64,000 bases of DNA from Hydractinia symbiolongicarpus (lineage: Eukaryota; Cnidaria; Hydrozoa; Anthoathecata; Hydractiniidae), in assembly GCF_029227915.1 (NCBI RefSeq), contig NC_079879.1:27530501-27594500 (forward strand). The letters are read 5' to 3'. Both the position numbers and the translations under genes were made by a program. Of this stretch, positions 1 to 12,059 are shown one piece after another. The notes beneath the pieces were generated by a model. It saw only the letters and a list, made by a program, of their open reading frames with translations. It searched no databases and was not told the DNA's origin. How positions within the stretch are numbered: position 1 is the stretch's first letter; each line of letters starts with the position of its first letter.

Positions 1-1732
1 GAGTATTTAAAGGATGACAGTTAGCGCGCAACCTACATCTGCAGCAATAAGTTGTGTAGACATAATGATGCAACCAGCAGTAGAGGAAAAAGTAAATCCA
101 ATTGCACAATTAGTGCCATCTGTACCTTTAGTGGAAATCGCAGTTGTAAGTATTTTAGTCATTATATCAGCGTAACAGCTTGAATCTAAGCTAAATTGTT
201 TCTCCTTATCTTTTGATTGTTTTAATAATAATTGCTTAAAATACAACACGCACTTACTCTCATTGAAGAAGTGGAGTGGTAAAACTTGTCAATGATATAG
301 TTTGAGAAAAAATAATTAACATAGATATTTTTGTTAACGTCAGTATTTTTGCAATGACATCATTAAAACTTAATGAAATACATTATATACCTTTCACACG
401 AAAACTATGGTTGACGTAATGCATGCTTGTGTACATGCCTTAAGTCAAAAATCCATGAAAAATTTAATTTAATTTAAACACTTTAACTAAGATTTTCACC
501 CATAAAATCCGTGTTTTCCGATTTTCAGGATTTTAATGCGATTGATGAAACTTATCGTTTTTTTGGCATTTTCGGGATAGTTAGTTTATCACTTCTGTAT
601 CATAGTACAATTGTTTTATGTCGAGTTTTATGTCCTTAACGTTATTCTGGCAGAACTTATGGACAGCGGGCAGCAGGGATGCCTCCTCCATACCTACAAA
701 TATAGAGGGGTATACTTTTAGAACTCCGAAAAAAGCCCATAGCAAGGAATACCCTAGAAAAGTTGTGGTTGTTATGACAGACACCATTATTTTTTATAAG
801 CAATAAAGAATGTGGGAAAGAATCTTGCAGAGATGGAAATGAAGAAAATATTTTATTTAATAGAAAGAAAACAAAATTTATGGTAATATAAAAGAAAGGA
901 GAGGTAATATAGATGTAGAGACGACAAAAGGGCGAATAGACAGAATAGAAAAATACAAATACCTAAAAAATCGGCTTTAATTTTTTACACAAATTACTAA
1001 AGTGGAAAAGCAAATTAAAGGGATAATAAAAAAGTATGTATAGGACAGAAAGAATTGGTTATGAAGATGGCAACAGATGTCAAAGCTGTAGGCTGTTGCA
1101 CGCGCCCTAATATACAATTTAAAATATTAGAGAGAAATGGCAGGGGAAATTACTGAAAAGGCTACTGAAACTGCTAAAAACATTTGTGGCATTAATAAAG
1201 AACTTGGGTTATGAAGAAAAGGAATATTTATCAAAGACAAATGCTTTATCAAAATATCAGTCTGATGATAAAAGGCTTGAGAAACAGATAATACAGGATT
1301 GAAATGATAGTGCACAGAATAGATAATATATGAAAACAAAATTGCGAGAAATATTAGGATGGAACTTGACAATATGGTGATAATAACGAAAGTAGAATGG
1401 AGGAGGCAGCATAATTGTATCAATTTAACCTAAAATTCTGTAAACCTAGCATGTTAAAATCCTCTTACAATTATCATGGACTTCACAGTAAGTTAAGAAC
1501 ATTTCAAATCAATCATAATACGACTGATTTCTTTCCCAATTTTTTGTCATCTTTGTGAAAATTTGAGAGTAATTTATATTTGTAACTAGCCTCACTAATT
1601 TCGAGGGTTATATCTCGTCCGTTGTTTCAAAGAAGAAACACTAAAGCGGTTTTTGGGTTGTTAAACCTGTAATTTTCACCCAACTACAAGATTACCTAAT
1701 GTGGATTTCGAACCGACAATCTATGAATCTGG
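1..1732. other. No gene recognised
   Basis: AT-rich sequence with only short open frames. The longest, on the minus strand at 7-249, is cut by the window edge or undetectable beyond it and shows no motif I recognise. No RNA gene, splice-site pair or transposon end could be supported here. Confidence 0.5.
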
Positions 1733-1774
1733 ACCCTGTTTACACGCATTTTTTTTTTATTTCGGTGTATTCAT

Positions 1775-2412
1775 CCCACCAAATGCGTTTATTATCAAAC
1801 ATATGTTTGTTACTAAACTCATGAAAAGTTTATTATCATCTAACTAATTCTGCAGTAAGATTATGCGTTCACACTGAACTTAATTTTGGAACGAAAGTTA
1901 GGATTTGTGAGTATAGCTGCGGACAGCAGACAGCGAGGAAATTTAAACTTTTCACAAACTCATTTTTTTTAAAAAAAATAAACATCTCGTTCAAACCCTA
2001 GTTTTAATTTCCCTCTCTTCAACCATTCTCTTGTCCGACTATTTCCTTATATCCATTGTTAGCTTTATCATAGCGACACCTCAGACAGTGCTTTCTCTGC
2101 TATTCCTATTTTAGGTTTCATCACGTATTATTATTTTTGACTATTGTCAACGTCGTTTTTTCTACACAATGCTCTCATGAAACCCACTCTCACTTTGAGC
2201 ATGGTGGTCAAAACAAAACATTTCTTTGATGTTGAATAAACTCATGTTAAACGCAGGATTTAATGTCAAAACTTTTTGATACTAAACGCATGCATAAACA
2301 TGTTTATCGCATGTAAAATCGTCATGCGTTTATTTTTTAGCATTCCCACCTATAAGTTTAACTTTCAAACTTTTAAAATGAACGTATGTTTATCATTAAA
2401 AGCATTGGTGGG
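1775..2412. repeat. Miniature inverted-repeat element (MITE-like)
   Basis: About 35 bp at 1775-1810, beginning CCCACCAAATGCGTTTATTA, is the imperfect reverse complement of 2381-2412. The 640 bp between hold no coding frame. The outer sequence at 1735-1748 (CTGTTTACACGC) resembles the tips of the adjacent Harbinger element, so this may be a non-autonomous relative. The family is not identified. Confidence 0.55.
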
Positions 2413-2807
2413 AACCAGGCTTTACTGTTCACACGTGAAAGCCGACATGAAATTTCATGCCACCATGATGAAATTTTATGTCGGGGCTTTTTGATCATGA
2501 TATTACCGTCTGAACGGAAAATGTGTCACATGCCGGTATGAAAACAGCTTATAATACAGAAGTACAGAAGTCATTGAGAAGAGAATTTAAATCATACAAA
2601 ACTTAAAATTATGTCTATGTGAAGAAAAATATGGCCAACGCAGCAGCAAAGTAACTTTTTTCTTTAGAAATAAAAACAACTTCAGTTTGTAGCGTTTTAA
2701 TTGCTTCTAAATGAAAGAAATATAAAATAGAACTATCATAAAAGAAAAGATAGGGGGGCTGCCAGAAAGTGATGTTTTTTTATAAGATTATCGTGTGTTT
2801 TAATCAG

Positions 2808-3219
2808 ACGAAAATGAATTTTTCGAGGACTCTGTTGACGACGATGATGATGCTGAAAACCAAAAAGAAACTGAAAATACTTTAGGTAGTAAGAAGTTGC
2901 CTGTCAATGCCACAGCTGATAATAATATGGCAAAAAAAATGGCAGCTAAATTCGTAGATAACAAATGTAAAATGATGGGAAAAATCTTTCTTCAAGCCAG
3001 CGTGATCAAATGTATTTAAACATGGTTAAAGATGAACTCCGTCTCAAGGAGAATATGGTGAACCAATTGACCCAAGCAACAAAAGACTCCAATATAGCAT
3101 ATGTTCAAATATCCGAGTCAATAGCTAGTGTGGGTAAATCAATTGGTGATGGTTTGGCATTACTTGCTCAAGCCATCGGTGGAACTCAACAAAACAGCTA
3201 CCCTCAATACTTTACTTAA
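2808..3219 (+). pseudogene. Harbinger accessory (Myb/MADF-like partner) gene remnant
   Basis: The first half (about 2808-3015) encodes an acidic stretch (VDDDDDAENQKET) and a Met/Lys-rich segment. After a frame change near 3005 the second half (3010-3219) encodes a helical, low-complexity C-terminus (VKDELRLKENMVNQLTQATK). This is the look of the DNA-binding partner protein that PIF/Harbinger elements carry beside the transposase and that helps bring it to the element ends. The frame break and missing N-terminal DNA-binding domain make it non-functional. Assignment rests on position in the element and composition more than on a diagnostic motif. Confidence 0.5.
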
Positions 3220-3446
3220 CAACCAGTCCATCCAAGCACTCAATATGGTACATCCTATGAAACCCTATTGCGAAGTAATTTCCAGAACACCTTGCCTTCT
3301 CCTAGTTTTACACCTACTCAAGAAAGTTTTCCAAGATCGTATTCCTCATAAACCTTGAGTAGCAGTAGTGGAAGTTATACTGAAAGCTCAACTAAAGTTT
3401 ACCAACAGTTATAATGTAATCTATCTATCTTGAAGAAAATAAAACT

Positions 3447-4440
3447 TTACAAAAACTTTTTGAAATAGTCTGTTAAAGGATCTCTGGTTCCTGAAGTTGT
3501 TGTGTAAGAGGTAAGTTTATCAACAGTGTCCACAAGGCTGCGTTCTTTCAATGCAAATTCCTCTACGACCTTCGGGTATACAAACGACTTTTCGATTTCG
3601 CAAAAGTTGCGTAATGCAAAACAAGCTAGTATAGCATTTGGAACACGTTTCACTTGTAGATCCGAAGCGTGATTTAAAATCCTTCGCCTAGCTTTCAGCC
3701 TTCCAAATGCGTATTCTATTTGGTTACGGGCAGAGCGTAACATTTCATTATATATGACTTATTAATTTGATATGCAATGATTGAACTCTTTCATCACACG
3801 TGGTAAAAAGGGTATGCAGGATCTCCCAAAAGCAACTGTGGCACGTATTCACAACCCTCTACGATTTCCGTGTAAAATAACTGAAACTCTCCATTAAGGT
3901 ACTTTTCCTGAATCGTGCAGTTGGCAAAAACTCAAGCATCGTGAACACTGCCTGGCCATTTAATTTCTACATTCGTGAATTGTCCATTAGCATGGGATAT
4001 TACTTGACAATTAATTGATTAATACATCTTATAGGAAAAGTAATCATGATCATCGTTTCAGGAAGTTACAGGAAATCCTTTCCACATCAGCCTTTTCCAC
4101 TAGAAATTTTATGAATAAAGGTGCGATATCTTTCGCTAATATGCCACATATTTCATGTACGACAACACTGGTCCTACTTTTGCAATGCCAAATGAATTTC
4201 CAATCATCAAAAGAGAACATTGGTCCTTGAATTAATATAGCGTAATATGGCTAGTCGTTTTTCTAGCATAATTATGTCTTTGCGAACTATGTCTTTGTGA
4301 AGCCCTTTCCTTTGCATAAAGTCCAATTAATTCGACAAGTTTCATAAATTGTTGTTTTGTCATTCTGAAGTTTTGTAACCAAATATCGTCACACATGTTA
4401 CCAACAATGTACAAGTTATCCCACCATTTATCAGTTATTC
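3447..4440 (-). pseudogene. PIF/Harbinger DDE transposase, broken
   Basis: Read on the minus strand. The N-terminal part (4232-4414) has WLQNFRMTKQQFMKLVELIG, the helical start of PIF transposases. The middle (about 3770-4230) contains KWPGSVHDA and LLLGDPAYP, which carry DDE catalytic aspartates. The C-terminal part (3447-3743) has RNQIEYAFGRLKARRRIL with the catalytic Glu, then NAILACFALRNFCE. Order and motifs match the DDE_Tnp_4 nuclease fold that cuts and pastes the element. At least two frame changes and an in-frame stop in the middle separate the pieces, so no full protein can be made. Confidence 0.82.
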
Positions 4441-5202
4441 CAGATTTAATCCAGCATTTTCTCTTGCTCCTAATATATCTAAAAATGAGTAGTTGTGCAG
4501 GTAACGAAAAAAAATAATGTAAATCAACAGCAAAACAATAAAAATTATTTACCTCAGTCTTACACCTCTGTACCTCGGCAATGCTATATTTCTCTTCATA
4601 ACTGCTTCATATCTTAAATTGTTGAGCCTCTTCTGATCTTGTAAAAGTTTCATCATCAAAATACTGAGTAGCTGTAACAGCGTTGAAGAACTCACCAGAA
4701 CTGCATTCAAGGCTGAAAAAGCATAAGCTGTCTCTTGTTGGCAGCCATATTTAATATGAATTTGAGGGATGAAAGTTCATAATTCAGCATATATTTGAGA
4801 ATGGTTTGGATTTCATGCAGGCATGAAATAAAACTTATTTCATGCCTGCAGGAACGCTTTGTGTGCACCAAAAAAAATTTTATTGCCGGAATGGAATCTC
4901 ACGCCGGTAAGAACTTCATGTCAGCTACGTGTAAACAGCCTCTTAGTTTTATGTTAAACTTTCTTAAACAGTGTGATGAATATATCTGGTGCTATTAATT
5001 TTTCAATCTTATACATAAAAAACAGGAGTTGAAAAATGTTTAGCTAACATGCATTAAGAATACCCAGTTCTTTTGCTAGTGGTCTAGAATGGAAAAATTT
5101 GTTTTGTCATGGTATAATTCCACTGGCATGTTTTTGCTGAATGTGCAGGTTTTTTAATCTTACTATACTAGTGCTAATCCATGCAATGTTTGCATAATTT
5201 AA

Positions 5203-6290
5203 TTAGCAGTGTATAAAGGGAAAATATTTGCTTCTCAAGCAGTTTTCATTCAAAGCAAAACTGGCTTTATAAAGATTCCTAAGCTTTTGGAAACTCTCTC
5301 TCCAAGATAAATTTTTGTCCAGGAGAACTCCAAGAAATTTCATCGAATATTCTCTTCTTATGTTTACGCGATCAATAACTAATCCAGGTAACCTAAGAGG
5401 TATTTCATCTTTTTTACTAAGCTTGTGAAAAAAGGTATATCTAGTTTTTGAAGTGTTGAGGGATAATTTATTCGCTTTAAACCAATCAGCCAATTTAGTC
5501 AATTCGGTGTTAGTAGTATCAAAAAGGACGTTTATATCTTTATGAGTAAAGAATAAATTTGTATTATCAGTAAATGAAATTGCATTCAAGACACTAGATG
5601 CTCTAAATATATCATTGATATAGATAAGGAACAACAATAGTAATATAATTGTCCCTTGAGGTACTCCACATGCTATTAACCTGTAGTTAGTATTTCCTCC
5701 GTCATAAAAAATAAATTTTGTTCTTTCGAAGAGGTAGTTCTTAAACCATGCGAGGCATGTATTTCTTATGCCATAATATTTGAGTTTTTCTAACAGAATC
5801 ACATGGTCGACTGTATCTAATGCCTTGCTGATATTAATAAAGACCCCAATTGTAAATTTATTCTCATCAAAGGCTTAAAATATCTTTTGACTTAACTGAA
5901 TGATTGCGTGACCAGTTAAATGACATCCTTAAAAGCCAAATTGCTTATTATACAAAATATTTTTATTTTTTAGGAAGGAATAAATTCTGTTGTTCACGAT
6001 TCTTTCCAAAATCTTCGAGAAACAGGGGAGTATTGAAATTGGTCTGTAGTTAGATACTCTATAAACATCTCCTGCTTTAAAGACTGGGACAACTCTAGCT
6101 ATTTTTAACTTTTTAGGAACAATGCCTGTAATTAGAGATGAATTAAATATATGCAGTAGTGGAGATTTTAGTTCATTGAAACAGTTCTTTAAGACATTGC
6201 TGCTGATTTGATCAAAACCAGGACTTTTGTTGATTTGCAACGAATGAAATGCTGCCTCTAGTTCCTCCTCACTTAGCTCTTTTTCTCCAT
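5203..6290 (-). pseudogene. LINE reverse transcriptase, broken
   Basis: The 5' piece (6240-5929) has NKSPGFDQISSNVLKNC, VVPVFKAGD and SNYRPISILPCFSKILERI, the standard finger motifs of LINE reverse transcriptase. The 3' piece (5802-5203) has GVPQGT, a palm-like LIYINDI, and the active-site block as SFTDNTN where FADDTN is expected, so the two catalytic Asp positions are altered. LADWFKANKLSLNTSKT and FLGVLLDKNLSW follow, as in the thumb region. About 125 bp between the pieces is out of frame. The protein would copy element RNA at a nicked target; this copy cannot. Confidence 0.85.
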
Positions 6291-6493
6291 TTCATTATCA
6301 TGACATGACAAATACGATTTGAAGGATTTTGTACTGTGATCTATTTTTGGATGCCAAGATTGGTCCTATTTTAGTAAAAAAAATTTTTGAATTCCTCAGC
6401 TATCAAAGATGATTTCACAATTTGATTTTCGTTGTTTACAAGTTTTGAAGGAAAGAAATTACTTCTAATATTTAGTTTACCAATTACTCCATT

Positions 6494-6554
6494 AATTAGC
6501 TAATAAATGCGAGAAAAACATGGCATATGTTTTTCTCGCATTTATTAGCTAATT
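6494..6554. repeat. Perfect 28-bp inverted repeat with 5-nt spacer
   Basis: ATTAGCTAATAAATGCGAGA and following bases (6494-6521) are exactly repeated as reverse complement at 6527-6554, leaving the spacer GGCAT. The arms match without a mismatch in a region where the surrounding LINE is decayed, so the structure is young or maintained. It would form a stable hairpin on either strand. A small foldback insertion, a pre-microRNA-like hairpin or a replication-error palindrome are all possible. Confidence 0.9.
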
Positions 6555-6954
6555 TGTTCATTAAAATTAAAATTCTTAGCACGCTTTTTTATTAATTCAA
6601 AAAGGTTACAATAATCTTTACACAGTGTTTCATACCTGTAAGTTTTCTTTATATAATTTTTGTTTTCTTTGGGAAGATATTTGGAGGCCCTTAGTTATCC
6701 AGAGTTTTAAGAATGTTTTGGTCTTAATAAATTTGATTTCTTCTGGAAATGCTGCATCATAATTTTCCAAAAAAATTTGTTAGGGAAGCTATCATATGCA
6801 CCATTTTACCTTAGACAATAAATTCCTAAATAATGTTATTGCAGTTTAATTTTTTTTTGCTTTTTTATTTTACATGGTTTGACTGTTTCTCAAAGTTTGT
6901 ACTGGACGTGATAAAGATTGGAAAATGATCAGAGATGTCTGCTTTAATAATACC

Positions 6955-7560
6955 CTAAAAGAGTTTTTTGTCGCAAAATGAATTTGTTATGATGTGATGA
7001 ACTTTCGTAGCGTTTTGATTAGTTGTCCCGGTTGGTTTATTTATGAAAGGAATATACTGACTCCAAGATATGGAGTTAAAGAAATACTGGATGCTTTTGT
7101 TTATTTCATAATCAAGTGTGTTGAGGTTAAGATCCCCCACCAGGTATGTTGCTTTTCTAGTGTTTTTATTGTTCATTTTGATAAGCTCAAATAACGTTTT
7201 AAAATTATCAATTATTCCTGCAGATGGCCTGTTTATTACGCTTACAATGATGTTTTTTGCTGTTTTGTTCAGTACTTCTATACTTAATGACTCACAATCG
7301 TTATTACTCACATATAGCTCTGTTCTTTTTTTATACAATAGAGAGTTATGAATAAACAAACACACGCCACCACCCACCTTGTTAGAGTTTCTAATTTGGT
7401 GAATTACCGACTGAAAATTTGCATGTTTTTTATGTCTTCATCACGACACCAAGTTTCAATGAGACAAATTATTTTAAAGTGAAAACTTAGAGTGTGGAGA
7501 AACTGTTTAAAACTATCAAAATTCTTTTGCATGATTCTAATGTTGAGATGCAGTATAGAA
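6955..7560 (-). pseudogene. LINE endonuclease domain remnant
   Basis: The minus strand contains an EN start block (SILHLNIR, then IICLIETWCRDED), then VGGGVCLFIHNSLLY and KATYLVGDLNLNTLDYE, where GDLNLN is the Asp/Asn metal-site motif of the exonuclease-endonuclease-phosphatase fold. These are typical of CR1/L2 LINE endonucleases that nick the target for priming. The N-terminal blocks and the 140-residue piece at 6955-7377 are in different frames, and the C-terminus ends at a stop before the reverse transcriptase, so the gene is dead. Confidence 0.8.
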
Positions 7561-8020
7561 AAGGAATTATTTTTGGCGTGTGAAAAATATTGTCTGGATT
7601 AAGAGAATGATATTTTGTATGAATGCTTTCTGACAATGTACAGTTATAAAGGTTTAAGTCCGGGTCATTTTAGTCGTTTAACAGTAATTTTTTGTTGGTT
7701 TGGAATGAATTGAATCCCAAATTTTTAAAATTTGTTTCCGTCATTGTTTGTTCTTTGTCTATCCTCAAAGTGTCGTAGTTTTTCCTCATAAACACTGGAT
7801 TGTTATTTACGAATCATTGTCTGTTCAATTGGGCCAGCTTCCATTTTTATTCATACTTTGTGTTACTGCTTCAAAAAAAATATTTTTTAATGTCCTATTT
7901 TCTTCTTGGATAGCTTCATATGATAACGCGATTTCTTTCATTTTTTTTGTCTAATTAAAAGACAATGTCCTTACTAAGTCTTCGGGAAATAATAAGTAAG
8001 GACATATATTGAACCTGGTG

Positions 8021-8057
8021 GCTAGCTAGCTAGTTAGTTAGCTAACTAGTTAGCTAG
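8021..8057. repeat. GCTA/GTTA simple repeat
   Basis: A short run of GCTAGCTAGCTAGTTAGTTA and related tetramers, self-complementary. The same motif recurs at 32186-32221 and next to the AT microsatellite at 45075. Confidence 0.9.
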
Positions 8058-9054
8058 AAATTTTCTAGTCTCATTGATTGACATTAACAAATCAAACCAT
8101 ATTGTCTAGTTCGCATAACTAACCCACATTATCAACCTGTGTCTTCATTCCACGAGTACAGACTTGTAGAGATCACTAGTTGGTTCATTGTCTAACACAG
8201 TAAATAAATATTAAATCAAAACTACTTTAAACACTTTTAATTTCTTGGTGATAATGGCTGAAATTTCTTTGCAAAATAATTCTTGTCAATTATAGATAAG
8301 GAGGATTCTAAACTATCACTATTAAAAAACCTTCATAGTAATAAGATATTTTTATTTAGATACAAATATGGTTTGGCCACCCCTTCAACCCTTGTTGTCC
8401 GGCGAGTTCTTGAAAAGACCCTTTCTTTGTCAATCAGCAAATAATCAATTTTCCGACAGTATTGGAGTCTTAAAAAAATCTAAACGGTTCAGGTTTGGTA
8501 GAGTTGGGTGGCTAAATTCATTCTCTTCCTAAAACACAAGGAGGTTTGATTATGACAACCTAGCCCTCAGGAGTTTGTGCGATCCAGCTTTGGGACTGAT
8601 ATCGCCGATGATTTCCCAATTACCAGGACCCGCTCTTGAAAGGTTAAAATTACATTGCTCTGGCTAGAGCTCGCAATGAACGTTTAATTTATTTTCTTGC
8701 CACGATGATCCGAAGTAATGAATTGAAGATTTTTATGAGAAACGAGAGATATGAGTTTTTACAATTTGAGCGTCTAAAGTGTTGTTATACAATAAGTTTC
8801 ATGAACCTCATCATTTACAGAGATTCTCCGTGTAAATAGCTGCGACTGCTTCTACAATGCGGACCAAGGCGTAAAATCCTAATTAATGCAGATTTCCAGA
8901 ATTTCATTATAGTCCCTATTGTGTAAATTTGTTTTTACTGTAGTTTCTGATAGCCCTCATAATTTAATTAAGATTATTATAACTCGTGGCAGATTCAAAT
9001 CTAACTTAATTTGTTCAGAGAAAGTATAGCTTTTGTTATGTTCTTTTATCCTAG
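8058..9054. other. No gene recognised (possible intron of the exon at 9055)
   Basis: No open frame above noise. A good acceptor (TTTTATCCTAG) ends at 9054, so part of this stretch may be intron, but I could not find the matching upstream exon. Confidence 0.4.
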
Positions 9055-9222
9055 GCAGTACCAATAAAAAATGTTAAAGCAGTTGGAATGAAGAAAGAAA
9101 GAAAACTGAATTTCAACAAAATAATTATGATAGTCGCCAATGGATTGTTTATTGTGTTAGCCATAGCATTTATCGTATGGTACAACACTCCATATTACAA
9201 GTATGTCATCAGCGGTTCATGA
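9055..9222 (+). CDS. Terminal exon of an unidentified single-pass membrane protein
   Basis: A phase-0 exon of 168 bp opens directly after the acceptor TTTTATCCTAG and ends at TGA (9220-9222). It encodes 55 residues: a basic stretch (GMKKERKLN) followed by a hydrophobic helix (IIMIVANGLFIVLAIAFIVW) and a short polar tail. The size, phase and basic-then-hydrophobic layout resemble the last exon of the dispanin genes downstream, but the CD225 motifs are absent, so I do not assign it to that family. Upstream exons were not found. It could be a divergent neighbour-family gene or an isolated exon. Confidence 0.4.
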   Translation, partial: AVPIKNVKAVGMKKERKLNFNKIIMIVANGLFIVLAIAFIVWYNTPYYKYVISGS

Positions 9223-10640
9223 AGCATTTATCTAGCTAAAAACTGGCTACAACGTAAAGAGATTAGCCTAGATTCATAACAACTTTCACTGGAGTAAAAG
9301 AAGCTCTTAAAAACGACGTGGAGTCAAGAAACATTTACAATTGAAAGCTCATATTGATTGATTATTGTCATTGTATATTTTTTTAAAAAGGCTTGCTATT
9401 TGGAAGTGTACTATTTATTGCCATTTATAGTTGTGTTAAAACGTGTTACTTTTTTTATAGATCTGACCAGATTTTTCAGCTATTCTACTTTTGCTTTTCA
9501 GTCAACCATTCCTTCTTTGATTTGTATCGTGCATGTCTAGTTTTATAAAGTTAGTCAATACTCATGGACAAAATTTATTAAAACATGACAGTTAATTTTG
9601 AAGCTATTATTATATCACATATTTTGAACTTGTCAGCGTCTTAGGTTATTTGTTTAAATTTAAACTCTTGAAATGTGCTAATTGTTGATGATATCAGAAC
9701 CACCATATTTTCATTTTTTTGTTGCACTGTGGGTCCGACTGCGATCAACCCAGTGCATGCGGGTAAGAGAATGTTACAAATTCTAAAAGCCGCTCAGCTG
9801 GCTGACGCGTACACAAAAATAGCCGTAGCGAATGGATCATTTGATGCTTTTGTCTATGTGTAAATAATTTTGCTAGAGATTATAATTATAATTATTTGAT
9901 ATATATGTAGAACTCTTATTGTACATATCTTTGAATATACTGTAGACTACATACAATCAAACCTTACGATTTTAAATCATAAGAAAACTTTATCTAAATT
10001 TTAACCTTTATTGAAGAAGGGAAAGTGTTAATAACGTGTAAATAACGTTACGCTGTTTCACGAAACGCTCATTCAGGGAATCTTCAAATCAGTAAAATAT
10101 GCTTATATTCAGCATAACCATACGTATGAACAGGTACACGATTTATTTACAAGAACGCCTCAATTTCACCAAGGATGAATGTTCTTATTTTTTCACATTT
10201 TTGCGGCCTTGAATGTTCTTGTTTGTTCTCTTGCGAAAAACTTGAGAAACTGGTCCTCATTGTTTGTAATTTCATAACTACATTTCGAAACAGGCCTCAT
10301 ATTTAAATAAAATATGAACGTTGTTTTGAGAATTGTACGTTGTCTATTCGTAAAATAAATTAGAAAAAATACTTGTATTTAATAATTTTTTCTAATTTGT
10401 TCTTAATTTATATGAAGGTTGGAATTCAGGCTGACAGTACGTGTAATTTCATAAGCTAACTTAAAATAAAGCTAAATATGCGTAATTCCATGATATTGAC
10501 CAGTTATGAAGTTAACACGGCTTTTCAAAATTCGGGTTAATTTAGTGACCGTAGCCTTTCGAAACGATATTATAAACACAAACGCAAGTAAAACGTTCCA
10601 AGCAAATTATTATATCATACTGTCCTTCTATATATATATA
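9223..10640. other. No gene recognised
   Basis: AT-rich. A plus-strand frame at 9675-9863 ends in a plausible-looking peptide (AGKRMLQILKAAQLADAYTK) but has no family motif and no convincing splice context. Nothing else stands out. Confidence 0.4.
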
Positions 10641-10649
10641 TGGACATGT

Positions 10650-11660
10650 AAAAGTCGTGCTTTTTGGATGAAAACAAAACAACGTAAACTAAATATAATG
10701 CCAAACGACGCATAAATGCATCTGAGGTATTTGTACCAAGACCAGGAAATGCGAGGCAAAGAGTTTCTGTAAAGGTCCCTACAGTTTTCGAAGGCGTCGA
10801 TATACTGGCATGCACGAGAAGAAACTGCGCAAAAGGTGAATACTCGTGGCCGCGTGAGGAGACCAGCAAAACTAATCGCACGTAAAAAGAGGTCAACTTT
10901 GCGTCAAATATCGATACTCCGTACAGACGTTGGGTCGTTTACGGTTACGTGAAGCCGCTGGCATGAAGAAAAAGATGTGCGACAAGACAGTACAAAAATT
11001 CCTTAACTTAGTGGCATACCGCTACTTCCATTCTCGTAAGAAGGATCTTTTGAAGGCAATTGACTAAACATGCCGAGGTTTGACGAAGTTTGTATAAAGG
11101 GGATTTCGTTTTATTTGATGCCGCCAGCTTCCAACAAAAACACAACCCGAGTGACTCACTCAGCGAAAACTATGACATGACGAGAACGTTCTGAGGTTGC
11201 AACTACACAGCGCAGCCAAAGGCAGTCACGTTGGGTCAGGAGGAAACGTTTTGCACTTCATGGTTGGAATAACATATAGGAAAGGTGTCATCCTTTACGA
11301 GCGGTGCGAAGAAAGGATCGGCAGAGAAATGTTCTCCCACTTTGTGGGGAAACAAAACTTTTCCTCCAAGACGGTTACCCGAGCCAAAACAGCAAAAAGG
11401 CCTCTATTGCATTAGAGTAAATTGGCGCAACTATATTTGCTATACCGCAAGGAATCCCGCATATCAACTCTATCAAAACGTTTTTAACCACACGAAATAA
11501 CCTTACACGCACAGTCATTGGACCAGCAGATAATGTTCGAAAACTTGAAAGAATTCTCTGGTCATGTAAAGCAGACTCTGGAGAGCACTTCATCACCATA
11601 CATTGGCAAAGCGATGGAGTTAATGAGTGGCAGAACGTGCAAAATAATTAAAGCTGGTGG
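10650..11660 (+). pseudogene. Tc1/mariner-type transposase, decayed
   Basis: Translated pieces in changing frames line up with a Tc1-like transposase. A basic helix-turn-helix linker area (about 10870-11000) is followed by CDKTVQKFLN and YRYFHSRKKDLLKAID (10978-11067). The catalytic half follows: TAKGSHVGSGG then VLHFMVGITYRKGVILYE (about 11210-11310), DNDPSQNSKKA (with a catalytic Asp) at about 11380, and PHINSI (altered PxxNPIE with the last catalytic residue) near 11460-11480. Stops and frameshifts throughout show an old dead copy. Terminal repeats were not located. Confidence 0.72.
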
Positions 11661-12059
11661 CAAAAGGATTAGGTATTGAAGATTGACCAATTTTTTTTTG
11701 TGATCACACGTTTAGTTTTTCGTGCATTTCCTAACTGCTGTGTTTAATTGTGATTTTATAAAGTCATGTAAAAAAGAACAAACAAACAAAAGGCCCTCAG
11801 AGAGCCAAAAAAGACTTTGTATATTCTTGCAAAGGAACTGGTAACACGTAACGCAACACACACGTAACATGAAGTTCGGAGCCAAAACAAGGGGTATACC
11901 GACATGTAACACACAAATACTAAAAAAAGTTACATATATATCTTTTATAAAAATGTAGCGTTACGTGTGTTGCGTGTGTTTCGTGTGTTATATGTGCTAC
12001 GTGTTCACAAAACAGGCTGTCTGCCAAAAATTTTTATAATTTACACATCAGTGTTAGTT
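11661..12059. other. No gene recognised
   Basis: Contains a degenerate run of GCGTTACGTGTGTTGCGTGT-like sequence (11957-12005) and a partial inverted counterpart (ACACGTAACGCAACACACACG at about 11840-11865), suggesting a small foldback repeat. Otherwise empty. Confidence 0.4.

Larger units (their letters stand above)
2418..4940. mobile_element. PIF/Harbinger DNA transposon, decayed
   Basis: Imperfect terminal inverted repeats: 2418-2461 (GGCTTTACTGTTCACACG then CCGACATGAA) against the reverse complement of 4903-4940 (GGCTGTTTACACGT then TGACATGAA). Inside are the two genes typical of this superfamily, in convergent arrangement: an accessory gene on plus and a DDE transposase on minus. Both are broken by frameshifts, so this copy is not autonomous. 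A precise target-site duplication was not established. Confidence 0.8.
5203..7960 (-). mobile_element. LINE (CR1/L2-like non-LTR retrotransposon), decayed
   Basis: On the minus strand an apurinic-like endonuclease (about 7560 to 6955) is followed by a reverse transcriptase (6290 to 5203), the ORF2 order of CR1/L2/Jockey-type LINEs. Upstream, 7960-7560 still encodes linker fragments. Several frameshifts and stops are present. The stretch 6290-6955 keeps only short coding fragments and is interrupted at 6494-6554 by a perfect palindrome. The 3' end near 5200 has no clear tail repeat. Confidence 0.85.

Noticed and set aside
4015-4230. Plus-strand open frame in the Harbinger element
   Set aside because: The minus strand of the same stretch encodes transposase residues, so the plus frame is its shadow.
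9675-9863. Possible exon (AGKRMLQILKAAQLADAYTK)
   Set aside because: No family, no convincing acceptor or donor; left as intergenic.
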